Origin: Thermoplasmata archaeon
Lineage (GTDB): Archaea; Thermoplasmatota; Thermoplasmata; Thermoplasmatales; Thermoplasmataceae
DNA length: 16,069 bases
NCBI GenBank assembly: GCA_021811525.1
Contig: JAJZOK010000061.1
Location: forward strand, 1 to 16,069
Direction of reading: 5' to 3'
The notes beneath the pieces were generated by a model that had not been told where the DNA came from, ran no database searches, and saw only the letters and a list, made by a program, of their open reading frames with translations. The position numbers were made by a program, and so were the translations under genes. This document shows positions 1 through 6,690 of the stretch, one piece after another. The stretch's first letter is position 1, and each line of letters begins with the position of its first letter.

Positions 1-602
1 AACATAGCTAAGGAGATATCTCCGAGGAGGAGTTTAAGCGGTTCTCAATAGAATTTTACCACTTTACTCGGGAGTGGGTCTCAATCTTATCAGTTCTTCT
101 TGTGAATACTCCAGATGAGAATGATGCAGCGAATCTAACAACAATTCTCGTGTCGGAGCTGGGTGACGAAAACCCTCACCACAGGCATGAGCTTCTTTAC
201 AGGATGTACCTGAGAAGCATTGGCATCGAACCTGCAGACCTTGTGAAGAGGGAACAGCTTAAGACTACCAAGGAATGGCTTGATGGAATGAGGACTTACT
301 TCGGGGGAGACCATTTTGAGGCCCTTGGGGCTGAGTTTGGCCTTGAGAACATGGCTATTCCAATGTGGGATAAGATTCTCGCCGGCATGGAGATCTGGAA
401 AAATAAGCACCCGGAATACAAAGGAATGGACATAAAGTATTTCACTTTCCACAGGGAACTTGAAGAACATCACGAAGAGGCAATGGAAAATGTTCTTGGG
501 ACACATGCCAGCGATCCTGCTGCGAGGGAGAAATTCATGAGGGGCGCCAATGGCATCCTCAACCTCGAGGAAAAATTCTGGATCGGCTTATCAGACAACT
601 GA
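1..602 (+). CDS. Heme-oxygenase-like (TenA/PqqC/CADD-type) iron-containing redox enzyme; 5' end cut off, apparent frameshift
   Basis: Member of the heme-oxygenase-like fold that includes TenA, PqqC and the CADD-type diiron oxidases; the reaction cannot be told. The frame ending at the TGA at 600-602 is open back to base 12. It encodes a helix with H-F-T-R-E-W at 60-77, then S-E-L-G-D-E near 153-170 followed by a His-rich stretch, and F-H-R-E-L-E-E-H-H near 447-476. This is the spaced Glu/His pattern expected of the metal site. The first start codon in this frame is GTG at 102, but family-like sequence clearly begins before it, and TAA at 9-11 closes the frame upstream. Frame 1 at bases 1-12 reads N-I-A-K. 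One extra G around base 12 would give N-I-A-K-G-D-I-S, a natural join. So this is the 3' part of a larger gene with either a one-base deletion or a sequencing error. If translated as it stands, a GTG-102 product would have 166 residues and lack the first helix. Confidence 0.72.
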
Positions 603-603
603 C

Positions 604-634
604 AGGGAAATAGTTAAATAAATTCCCTATTTTT
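604..634 (+). terminator. Hairpin plus T-run after the heme-oxygenase-like gene
   Basis: Directly after the TGA at 600-602 are the inverted arms AGGGAA (604-609) and TTCCCT (623-628), followed by a T-run at 630-634. This looks like an intrinsic terminator, although archaeal termination depends mainly on the T-run. The loop contains TTAAATAA (614-621), a TATA-like box for the next gene, so the element may serve both functions. Confidence 0.4.
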
Positions 635-638
635 CTGT

Positions 639-1241
639 GTGCAAAATTTCAGTTCCCGATTTTTCATAATGCGGCATGGTGAAACAGAGACCAACCGAAA
701 GCATATCTGGCAGTGTTCAATGGATGAACCGCTCAATGACTTGGGGCGTTCACAGGCCAGGGAAGCCGCAAATTTTGTGAAGAACCTCAAACCCGAGGTT
801 ATTGTCAGCAGTGACCTTGCAAGAGCCAGAGAGACCGCCCAGATAGTCGCAAGCTATCTGGAAGATGTCGAAATGAAGGTCGAACCGGGGATCAGGGAAC
901 GTGCCTGCGGAAATGCTGAGGGGCTTACAGCTGACGAGATAATGAAGAAATTTGGTTTTCGAATGGAAATGACTAGCAGCTCACTGGACAGCGTCCCAGG
1001 TGCCGAGTCGTATGAGCATTTTGCACAGAGAGTAACCGAAACATTCAACCGCTTATACGAGGAGTATGGCACTTCAAAGGTCCTGGCAGTCTGCCACGGA
1101 GGCGTTATGAGGACATTCTACAACGAGCAGATTAATGCTGTCCCTTTGGGAATGGTGTTCCACAACTGTTCCATAATAACAACGGTCAAGGAAAATGGCA
1201 GGTGGAACATTGTGGACAGGTACAAAACTGATAATATCTGA
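639..1241 (+). CDS. Histidine phosphatase superfamily (phosphoglycerate-mutase-like) protein
   Basis: Two-histidine phosphatase of the phosphoglycerate-mutase-like superfamily, 200 residues, probably cytosolic. The phosphate pocket is complete. R-H-G-E-T at residues 12-16 carries the nucleophile His13. Arg62 lies in S-D-L-A-R-A-R. E87 is in R-E-R-A-C-G, and C-H-G-G at 152-155 carries the second histidine (His153). This pattern is shared by cofactor-dependent mutases, CobC-type phosphatases and broad phosphatases, so the substrate cannot be named. The GTG at 639 is chosen because the next start (ATG 669) would remove the first beta strand, F-F-I just before R-H-G. A TATA-like TTAAATAA lies at 614-621, about 21 bases before the GTG, slightly close for a leaderless start. 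The gene stands alone between same-strand neighbours with short gaps. Confidence 0.9.
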   Translation: MQNFSSRFFIMRHGETETNRKHIWQCSMDEPLNDLGRSQAREAANFVKNLKPEVIVSSDLARARETAQIVASYLEDVEMKVEPGIRERACGNAEGLTADEIMKKFGFRMEMTSSSLDSVPGAESYEHFAQRVTETFNRLYEEYGTSKVLAVCHGGVMRTFYNEQINAVPLGMVFHNCSIITTVKENGRWNIVDRYKTDNI

Positions 1242-1273
1242 ACATTAATGTTTACTAAGAACTTCCTATCCTT

Positions 1274-1690
1274 ATGCAGGTTAGAAGAGAAGGCAACAGG
1301 ATATTTGCTAAGCTGGACAAAGGCGAAAATGTTCTTGAAATGCTTGAGAAGATTGTGAAGGAACAGAAAGTCAAGAATGGTGAAATTCTCTGGGCAATTG
1401 GCATGATCAAAGGTCTCCAGGTGGGATATTTCAACGGCAAAGAGTACGAAAAGGAGCTATTCCAAGACAACCTTGAGGTCGTGTCCTTCCATGGAAGCAT
1501 CGCTGAGGATGACCCAAGATTCCATATCCACAGCGCCTGCGCAGGAAAGAATCACGGAGTTGTGGGTGGGCACCTTTTTGGCGGAGTTGCAGATCCCCTC
1601 CTGGAAATCAGCATATCCGTTTTTGAGAAAATAAGGGCCGAGAGAAAAGTAAATCCTTCGAGCGGCCTTAAGGAGATAAACCTGATCTGA
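1274..1690 (+). CDS. PPC-domain (DUF296) protein
   Basis: Single PPC/DUF296 domain protein of 138 residues, about the usual length for stand-alone archaeal and bacterial members. Plant relatives carry AT-hooks and bind DNA, but no AT-hook is present here, so DNA binding should not be assumed. The family core is clear: G-E-N-V-L-E-M-L near residues 17-24, M-I-K-G-L-Q-V-G-Y-F near 44-53, then H-I-H (84-86) and G-V-V-G-G-H-L (95-101). His84, His86 and His100 match the likely metal-binding cluster of this fold. The start is ATG at 1274. A weak A/T-rich box at about 1246-1254 would suit a short or absent leader. The stop (1688-1690) lies one base from the stop of the convergent dehydrogenase-like gene. 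Confidence 0.88.
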   Translation: MQVRREGNRIFAKLDKGENVLEMLEKIVKEQKVKNGEILWAIGMIKGLQVGYFNGKEYEKELFQDNLEVVSFHGSIAEDDPRFHIHSACAGKNHGVVGGHLFGGVADPLLEISISVFEKIRAERKVNPSSGLKEINLI

Positions 1691-1691
1691 T

Positions 1692-2729
1692 TCAGAACAT
1701 GGTTGAAAGGAGCTTCCTTAGCTTATTGGAATCTCCATTCAATTTCCCTATTATGTAATCCAGATCAGACTCTGTAATGCCATAGTCTGTGAGACGTTTT
1801 GTGAGGCCAAGGGAGTCGATAAAATTCTCTACGTAACGGGCAAACCCCTCAGCACATTCTTTAAGTGTGGTTTCAGTAAAACCCAATTCCCGCGATATTG
1901 TGCATATGAGCCCCGGGTTTTCCCTTGCATACATCATAATGACCTGGGGCAAAGTGATGCAACTGGTTATTCCATGTGGAACATCATATTTTGCACCAAT
2001 TATCCTTCCGATTTTATGGCTCAAACCCATGGGTGCATCAAACACCTCAAAATATGAAAACCAAGCTGCAATCAGGCATTCATACCTTGATTCGAGGTTA
2101 TCAAACCTGAGATTGCTGAACAGTTTTTTCAGTGAGGAAATAGCAAAGGTCCTGGCAACCTCGCTGTTGGGGTTTGAATATATTGTTTCAATGGCATGGT
2201 CCAGAGCCCTTATCCCCGTGGATCTCCAGAGAGCCTGGGGAGTTTCCATTGCAGCTCTCGGATCGAGGAATACATAAGTTGGAGTGATCTGCCGGTCCCT
2301 GACGCCTGTCTTTTCCCCGCCTATTGTGTAGCCCGCACTGTGGGAGAATTCGGCTGCAGACAGGGTAGTAGGAATGGCAATATGCCTGATTGAAAGATCA
2401 TAATAATATCTGACAACCTTGGCGGCATCTATTACACTGCCTCCACCAATGGAGATGATGACATCGCACTTGTTGTTCCTCAGGGTTTCTGTGGCATGTT
2501 CGATCTCCTCCATGGGCGAATGCTGGGTTATCTCTTTGAACTCTGTGTACTTAATTGGCAATTCTCGCGTAAGTTCCTTGTAGAAAGAGTTCCGGGACAC
2601 TGACTTGTTGGTAATTATAAGAGCTCGCGTACTCTTTATTTCTTTCAGCAGTTCCGGCAAGTCCTTGGTGCAGTCTATTCCGTGATATACCCTTTCAGTG
2701 GGAAGGTAATTGTAGATCAAGCGTACCAC
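1692..2729 (-). CDS. Iron-alcohol-dehydrogenase-fold protein, maleylacetate-reductase-like
   Basis: 345-residue NAD(P)-dependent dehydrogenase of the iron-alcohol-dehydrogenase superfamily. It is closest in pattern to maleylacetate reductases: a start like Y-N-Y-L-P-T-E-R-V-Y-H-G, the nucleotide-binding G-G-G-S-V-I-D-A-A-K (95-104), I-P-T-T-L-S (119-124), and M-G-L-S-H-K-I-G-R-I-I-G (234-245). Metal-site histidines align at His178, His238 and His252 with the usual spacing. The ligand four residues before His178, Asp in metal-dependent members, is Arg174 here. Maleylacetate reductases also depart from Asp at this place. It is the last gene of the homogentisate operon and overlaps the dioxygenase gene by 13 bases, so translation is probably coupled. 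GTG at 2729 is used; TTG at 2720, overlapping the upstream TGA as TTGA, would begin closer to the family's N-terminus. The role is inferred: reduction of a pathway intermediate such as maleylacetoacetate. A function outside the pathway is possible. Confidence 0.82.
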   Translation of the reverse strand: MVRLIYNYLPTERVYHGIDCTKDLPELLKEIKSTRALIITNKSVSRNSFYKELTRELPIKYTEFKEITQHSPMEEIEHATETLRNNKCDVIISIGGGSVIDAAKVVRYYYDLSIRHIAIPTTLSAAEFSHSAGYTIGGEKTGVRDRQITPTYVFLDPRAAMETPQALWRSTGIRALDHAIETIYSNPNSEVARTFAISSLKKLFSNLRFDNLESRYECLIAAWFSYFEVFDAPMGLSHKIGRIIGAKYDVPHGITSCITLPQVIMMYARENPGLICTISRELGFTETTLKECAEGFARYVENFIDSLGLTKRLTDYGITESDLDYIIGKLNGDSNKLRKLLSTMF

Positions 2730-3862
2730 GATGACATGTATGCCGAATCCTCAATGGCTTTGGCTTCCTTTGTGAGCTTAAGAGGCCTGTAGGCTTCAAC
2801 CATCACAGCGACCTCATCAGTTCCTTCTTTGCCTATTGCACCTTGAACTGCCCCGGGCTGCGGGCCATGAATTAGACCCCTGACATGTAGTGTCAGGGAG
2901 CCCTCGGAAATGCCTTTCCTGCTCATGAAGTTGCCAGACGAATAAAACAGCACTTCATCAGTGTCTATGTTGCTGTGATAATAAGATATTGGTATGGCAC
3001 GAGGATGAAAGTCATACTTTCTCGGCAGGAAGGTGCCCACCATGAAAGATTTTGAGCTGAAAGTCTCATGCACAGGGGGAGGTTGGTGCAGCCTGCCCAC
3101 TATTGGGGCCATGAGGGAAACGTTGATTGCCCATGGGAACAGGTAACCATCCCATCCGGCAACATCGAAGGGATGCTGGTCCCTCGTTTCTTCCAGATAA
3201 TAATCACCAAAATCCACAAGAACCCTGAAATTTCCATCCTCCAGATTTGGCTTTCCAAGTGTTGGATGCCTGATGTCACGTGAATAATATGGAGAACCTT
3301 CCTTGATCTGACCGTAAATGTTCAGGTATCTGGCCGGGATTCCCATTCTTTCCCTGGATTCCACGTAGAAGAATTCTGATCCCCGGTCATACTTCATCTC
3401 GTATGTGGTGCCCTTTGGAATATGAACGTAATCACCACTGCTGAGTTTCAGCGTACCTAAGGACGAATTAAGCTTACCTTCTCCTTTCTGCACAAAGAAA
3501 AGCTGTTCATTGATTGCACTCCTGAAGAAGCAGCTCATCTGTTCCTGAGGCTTGATCAATCCCATTTCAACGTCGTCGTTGAACATCAGGCAGGTCCTTC
3601 CACTGATGAAATCGCCGTGCGGCTTTATCTGGAACCCTTTGAGATGCCTGTGCCTCAACTCATCATCGGATCCATCTGAAAGATGGGGTTTTTCTATCCT
3701 TCTGATTGACTTGACTCTTGTGGGTTCCCGCTCATGATAGAGGAGGGAGTAAGGGCCGTCGAAGCTCTCTTCGCCAAACAACTCCTCCTTCAATATGTGT
3801 TTTGAGTCATCATAAGTGTGCCTGCTTTCCGTGATTATGCCCTGCCTAACGTAGTATACCAT
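2717..3862 (-). CDS. hmgA: Homogentisate 1,2-dioxygenase
   Basis: Fe(II) cupin enzyme that opens the homogentisate ring with O2 to give maleylacetoacetate; cytosolic. Length is 381 residues, shorter than the roughly 440 of animal and many bacterial enzymes. The C-terminal active-site half is well conserved: W-D-G-Y-L-F-P-W-A near 237-245, H-Q-P-P-P-V-H-E-T-F (259-268), Y-Y-H-S-N (294-298), L-H-V-R-G-L-I-H-G-P (325-334) and T-D-E-V-A-V-M-V near 348-355. Iron ligands should be His296 and His332, whose 36-residue spacing matches the human His335/His371 pair. The acidic ligand is Asp302 or Glu303. The gene starts at ATG 3862 with a GAGGG ribosome-binding sequence seven bases upstream, ten bases after the hydrolase stop. 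It lies third in the operon and overlaps the next gene. Confidence 0.92.
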   Translation of the reverse strand: MVYYVRQGIITESRHTYDDSKHILKEELFGEESFDGPYSLLYHEREPTRVKSIRRIEKPHLSDGSDDELRHRHLKGFQIKPHGDFISGRTCLMFNDDVEMGLIKPQEQMSCFFRSAINEQLFFVQKGEGKLNSSLGTLKLSSGDYVHIPKGTTYEMKYDRGSEFFYVESRERMGIPARYLNIYGQIKEGSPYYSRDIRHPTLGKPNLEDGNFRVLVDFGDYYLEETRDQHPFDVAGWDGYLFPWAINVSLMAPIVGRLHQPPPVHETFSSKSFMVGTFLPRKYDFHPRAIPISYYHSNIDTDEVLFYSSGNFMSRKGISEGSLTLHVRGLIHGPQPGAVQGAIGKEGTDEVAVMVEAYRPLKLTKEAKAIEDSAYMSSWYA

Positions 3863-3872
3863 TTTTTATCCC

Positions 3873-4784
3873 TCAAACAATGCTTGCCACAAGCTCACCG
3901 AAAAAGTCCGAACCAAATTTAACAACATCACCGGGTTTGAGCCAACCAGTCTTTTCGGGTCCCTGTTCAAGTATGCAGCCATTGCCTACAGTACCGCTCA
4001 TGATAATGTCTCCGGGCCTCAGTGTAACATCCGTGGAAGCCCACGATATAAGGTCAGAAAATGCCCAGTGCATTGTGGAAAGGTTGTTCCTCATGAATTC
4101 ATTCCCGTTGAGGGTGACCCATACCTCTGAATTCAGTTTCCCGCGTATATCGGCTATGTCTGCAACTTCTTCAGCAGTGACAAGATACCTCCCGAAAGAA
4201 GTGGCGAAATCCTTGCTCTTTGAGGGGCCAAGGCCTATGGCCATTTCCTTTCTCTGCTGGTCTCTTGCGCTCCAGTCACTCATTAGCACAAATCCGAAAA
4301 TGTGCTCCCATGCATCCCCTTTTGCAATGTTTCTGCCCTCTTTGCCAATAACTGCTGCAAGCTCGATCTCAAAATCAAGTTCAGATGTAAAAGATGGCCT
4401 TGCAATGCTATTGTCGCTGGGGTAGAGAGAAGAATTTCCTGAATAGTAATATGCAGGGAATTCGTACCATTCCGCTGGCACATCCGATCCCCTTCTTGCC
4501 CTGGCATTTCTCACATGTTCCTCAAACGCATAGAAGTCCCTGATCTGGTTCACATGCGGTATTGGGAGGAGATATGACTTTGGAACTATATCCTGGAGAG
4601 ATGCATGCTTTCCCTGTGAGAGAAAATCCTTGATTTTTTCAATATTCTTTTGGATGAGGTAAAAGTATGACGGTCCTGTATTCTCAAGGTCCACGCCAGT
4701 GATTTCACTGAGGTCGTAATATCTGGAATCGTGCAGAATCACTGTCTTCGGCCCATCGTCCGTAATAGCTCTAGCTATTTTCAT
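3873..4784 (-). CDS. Fumarylacetoacetate hydrolase family protein
   Basis: 303-residue carbon-carbon bond hydrolase of the FAH family. In this operon it should split fumarylacetoacetate, or a maleyl or succinyl analogue, into acetoacetate plus a C4 dicarboxylate. Active-site residues match the mouse enzyme: Asp83 and His90 in D-F-Y-A-F-E-E-H (seven apart, as Asp126/His133), Glu139 and Glu141 in D-F-E-I-E-L, and Asp170 in S-D-W-S-A-R-D. K-D-F-A-T-S-F-G (191-198) and M-S-G-T-V-G-N-G (262-269) are also typical. It is shorter than animal FAH (about 420) and similar to other prokaryotic members. The family is broad, so substrate assignment rests on context. ATG 4784 is two bases from the TAG of the upstream dioxygenase gene and has no clear Shine-Dalgarno sequence, which suggests translational coupling. 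Confidence 0.9.
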   Translation of the reverse strand: MKIARAITDDGPKTVILHDSRYYDLSEITGVDLENTGPSYFYLIQKNIEKIKDFLSQGKHASLQDIVPKSYLLPIPHVNQIRDFYAFEEHVRNARARRGSDVPAEWYEFPAYYYSGNSSLYPSDNSIARPSFTSELDFEIELAAVIGKEGRNIAKGDAWEHIFGFVLMSDWSARDQQRKEMAIGLGPSKSKDFATSFGRYLVTAEEVADIADIRGKLNSEVWVTLNGNEFMRNNLSTMHWAFSDLISWASTDVTLRPGDIIMSGTVGNGCILEQGPEKTGWLKPGDVVKFGSDFFGELVASIV

Positions 4785-4786
4785 GC

Positions 4787-5872
4787 CTAAAGGTTGCCCC
4801 TTTTTTCCTGTTCCATTTCAATGGACTTGAACAGTTCCCTGAAGTTTCCCTTTCCAAATGAAGTCGCGCCCTTCCTCTGTATGACTTCGTAAAAGAAAGT
4901 TGGCCTGTCCCCTGTTGGCTTAGTGAAGATCTGAAGAAGGTAACCGTCGTCGTCCCTGTCCGCCAGAATATTCAGCTTCTGCAAATCCTCTAGCTTTTCG
5001 TCTATTTTTCCAACCCTGTCGGGAAGAGTCTCATAATAACTTGAAGGAGTTGAGAGGAATTCCACGCCCCGGCTCTTCATGTCGGCTACAGTCCTGATGA
5101 TATTGTCTGTCTCTATTGCGATATGCTGTACACCAGGTGAATTGTAATAATCCAGGTATTCCTGTATCTGTGACTTCTTGAGGCCAAGGGCGGGCTCATT
5201 GATTGGGAATATGATCTTCCTGTTGCCGTACTGCACAACCTTTGACCTGAGGGAAGAATATTCTGTGCTGATGTCCTTGTCATCAAAGCTGAGCAACTGG
5301 TCAAATCCAAGGCCCTTTATGTAATAATTGACCCAGGAATCCATCATCCTGTCTTCCACATTTCCCACTACATGGTCAATCTTCTTCAGGCCAACCGGTT
5401 TTGCCTTGATTCCAACTTCCTCATATCCTGCAGGGATATCTGATCCCGCCTCCGAGAAATCTGTAAGAGTATGTACTGTTTCACCGTATGTGGAAAGCTC
5501 AGCAGTCTTGTATGTGCCAAAATCGCCCTTCATGCTCTTTTCTCCCCTTACCTTGACAACACCCTTCTTTCTGACAAAATCGAGCGTATCTCCTAGGTTT
5601 TCGACCCTCATGGACACATCTTTCACGCCGTCCCCATGCAGCCTTACGTGGTCTGCGATTGGAGATTCATGGTTCAGGAAGCTTGTGAATATGAGCCTGA
5701 CATTGTTCTGCTGCAAAAGATAGGATACACGGTCCCTGACTCCTGTTTCAGGTCCAGCGTAAGCCTTAAGGTCAAATCCCAGCGCATGCTGGTGGTAATA
5801 TGCCCACTGCTTTGCTGATCCCACGTAATATTCCACTGCGTTCAGTGAGTCAAAAAGATTCTCGTCACCCAT
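4787..5872 (-). CDS. hpd: 4-hydroxyphenylpyruvate dioxygenase
   Basis: Converts 4-hydroxyphenylpyruvate and O2 to homogentisate and CO2, the entry step of this operon; cytosolic non-heme Fe(II) enzyme. The 361 residues form the expected tandem vicinal-oxygen-chelate domains (about 10-150 and 162-335). The iron triad is visible: His167 in K-K-I-D-H-V-V-G-N-V, His250 in G-V-Q-H-I-A-I and Glu329 in F-F-Y-E-V-I-Q-R. The C-terminal G-K-G-N-F-R-E-L-F-K-S-I-E (340-352) is the gate helix typical of true HPPD rather than hydroxymandelate synthase. It is the first gene of a minus-strand operon, with a TATA box 25 bases upstream of its ATG. No tyrosine aminotransferase lies in the window; the keto acid must come from an enzyme encoded elsewhere. 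Confidence 0.95.
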   Translation of the reverse strand: MGDENLFDSLNAVEYYVGSAKQWAYYHQHALGFDLKAYAGPETGVRDRVSYLLQQNNVRLIFTSFLNHESPIADHVRLHGDGVKDVSMRVENLGDTLDFVRKKGVVKVRGEKSMKGDFGTYKTAELSTYGETVHTLTDFSEAGSDIPAGYEEVGIKAKPVGLKKIDHVVGNVEDRMMDSWVNYYIKGLGFDQLLSFDDKDISTEYSSLRSKVVQYGNRKIIFPINEPALGLKKSQIQEYLDYYNSPGVQHIAIETDNIIRTVADMKSRGVEFLSTPSSYYETLPDRVGKIDEKLEDLQKLNILADRDDDGYLLQIFTKPTGDRPTFFYEVIQRKGATSFGKGNFRELFKSIEMEQEKRGNL

Positions 5873-5893
5873 GGCTTATCATGAAATAACGGT

Positions 5894-5907
5894 TATAAAA
5901 AGTTTCC
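5894..5907 (-). promoter_or_regulatory. Promoter of the homogentisate operon (TATA box and BRE)
   Basis: On the minus strand TTTTTATA (5901-5894) is preceded by the purine-rich GAAACT (5907-5902), a good archaeal TATA box with a TFB recognition element. The box centre is about 25 bases from the A of the dioxygenase ATG (5872), which places the transcription start at or next to the start codon. A leaderless mRNA is expected. Confidence 0.7.
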
Positions 5908-5940
5908 CTGAATCCCGTATTTTTCCGTGTCACTGATTAA

Positions 5941-6004
5941 CAGTCGAAATTTCTTTGGGGGTTTGTGGGCAAATATGCAAACCCATAATTACCCAGTCGA
6001 AATT
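5941..6004. repeat. Direct repeat pair, candidate operator sites
   Basis: CAGTCGAAATT occurs exactly at 5941-5951 and again at 5994-6004, a spacing of 53 bases or close to five helical turns, so both copies would face the same side of the DNA. Both lie in the control region between the homogentisate operon and the chlorite-dismutase-like gene. The first copy is about 40 bases upstream of the operon TATA box; the second is 14 bases before the GTG of the other gene. A regulator-binding role is inferred. Confidence 0.45.
5959..5984. repeat. Inverted repeat between the two direct repeats
   Basis: Arms GGGTTTG (5959-5965) and CAAACCC (5978-5984) enclose a 12-base centre. It lies between the two direct repeats and could be a dimeric regulator site or a hairpin in a transcript. 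A smaller inverted pair, ACTG/CAGT, is at 5932-5944 and overlaps the first direct repeat. Confidence 0.4.
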
Positions 6005-6018
6005 CTTGCAGGAAAGAA

Positions 6019-6678
6019 GTGAGCAAGGAAATTTACATATCAGTGCTTTCATGCAAATTTACCGGGGAGTTCTGGAAATTGCGCGGGGAATCCCAGAATG
6101 AAGTGTTCAATGAGCTTGAGGAATTTTTTGCCCAATCAAGGAAGAGCCTCATACACCTGAGAACATACAGGTCAGTGAGGCATTCCTGCGATCTGCTGGT
6201 CTGGCTTTCTTCGTTCGAGCCTGAAAGACTCCTTTCTTTCAAGGAGGGGCTCAAGCGTGTACTGAAAGGCCTTGGAGAAGAGAACTACAGCATGCTTTCA
6301 CTTTACGAACACTCACCTTACCTAAAGGCAGGTGAAGAATTGTCAGAATCTTTGAATTTCCCCCCATTGAAGTATTTTGTATGTTACCCCATGAACAAGG
6401 ATCCCGAATGGTACCTAATTGATTCCAAAGAAAGGAAAACCATAATGGGAGAGCATATTGCAATGGCTACCTCCAACCCGGAAAACAAGGATATAAGGTC
6501 CTACACCACTTATTCTTACGGGATTTCTGACCAGGAATTTGTTGTGATGTATGAAACAGATTCCCTTTCTGACTGGTCCCATGTTACACAGAAACTTAGG
6601 GAGGCCAGGCAGAGGAAATGGATTACAAAGGAATACCCAATTTTTGTGGGGCTGCTTGCAGAGCCGTTCAGGTTTTGA
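6019..6678 (+). CDS. Chlorite-dismutase/HemQ-like family protein
   Basis: 219-residue member of the chlorite dismutase superfamily (ferredoxin-like dimeric alpha/beta barrel), which includes coproheme decarboxylase HemQ and archaeal proteins of unknown role. The N-terminal half is divergent. The C-terminal half carries family marks: V-C-Y-P-M-N-K near 121-127, E-W-Y near 130-132, M-G-E-H-I-A near 143-148 with His146 at the proximal heme-ligand position, Y-G-I-S-D-Q-E-F near 167-174, and I-F-V-G-L near 208-212. Whether it binds heme is open. The loop after His146 lacks the G-R-x-Y of typical HemQ, and the distal catalytic Arg of true chlorite dismutases is not evident. It starts at GTG 6019, preceded by a purine-rich GGAAAG. 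It is divergent from the homogentisate operon and only 12 bases upstream of thiI, so it is probably cotranscribed with thiI. Confidence 0.8.
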   Translation: MSKEIYISVLSCKFTGEFWKLRGESQNEVFNELEEFFAQSRKSLIHLRTYRSVRHSCDLLVWLSSFEPERLLSFKEGLKRVLKGLGEENYSMLSLYEHSPYLKAGEELSESLNFPPLKYFVCYPMNKDPEWYLIDSKERKTIMGEHIAMATSNPENKDIRSYTTYSYGISDQEFVVMYETDSLSDWSHVTQKLREARQRKWITKEYPIFVGLLAEPFRF

Positions 6679-6685
6679 GGGTGAT
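6677..6685 (+). promoter_or_regulatory. Ribosome-binding site that sets the thiI TTG start
   Basis: GAGGGTGAT (6677-6685) matches eight of nine bases of the consensus GGAGGTGAT-like site and lies five bases before TTG 6691. It overlaps the TGA of the preceding gene (6676-6678). An in-frame stop at 6682-6684 rules out a longer reading frame. Confidence 0.65.
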
Positions 6686-6690
6686 GGACT

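Noticed and set aside
8..20. Programmed frameshift at the AAGGA near base 12
   Set aside because: There is no slippery heptamer or downstream structure; a one-base deletion or sequencing error explains it more simply.
24..32. GAGGAGGAG as a ribosome-binding site
   Set aside because: It lies within family-like coding sequence (three Glu codons) and no start codon follows at a suitable distance.
3880..4425. Open frame of about 180 codons on the plus strand, opposite the hydrolase gene
   Set aside because: It lies fully antisense to a well-conserved FAH-family gene with intact active site, and its translation has no recognisable domain.
5984..5991. CATAATTA as TATA box of the chlorite-dismutase-like gene
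   Set aside because: It is about 31 bases from the GTG and a poor match; left unassigned, although a short-leader transcript remains possible.
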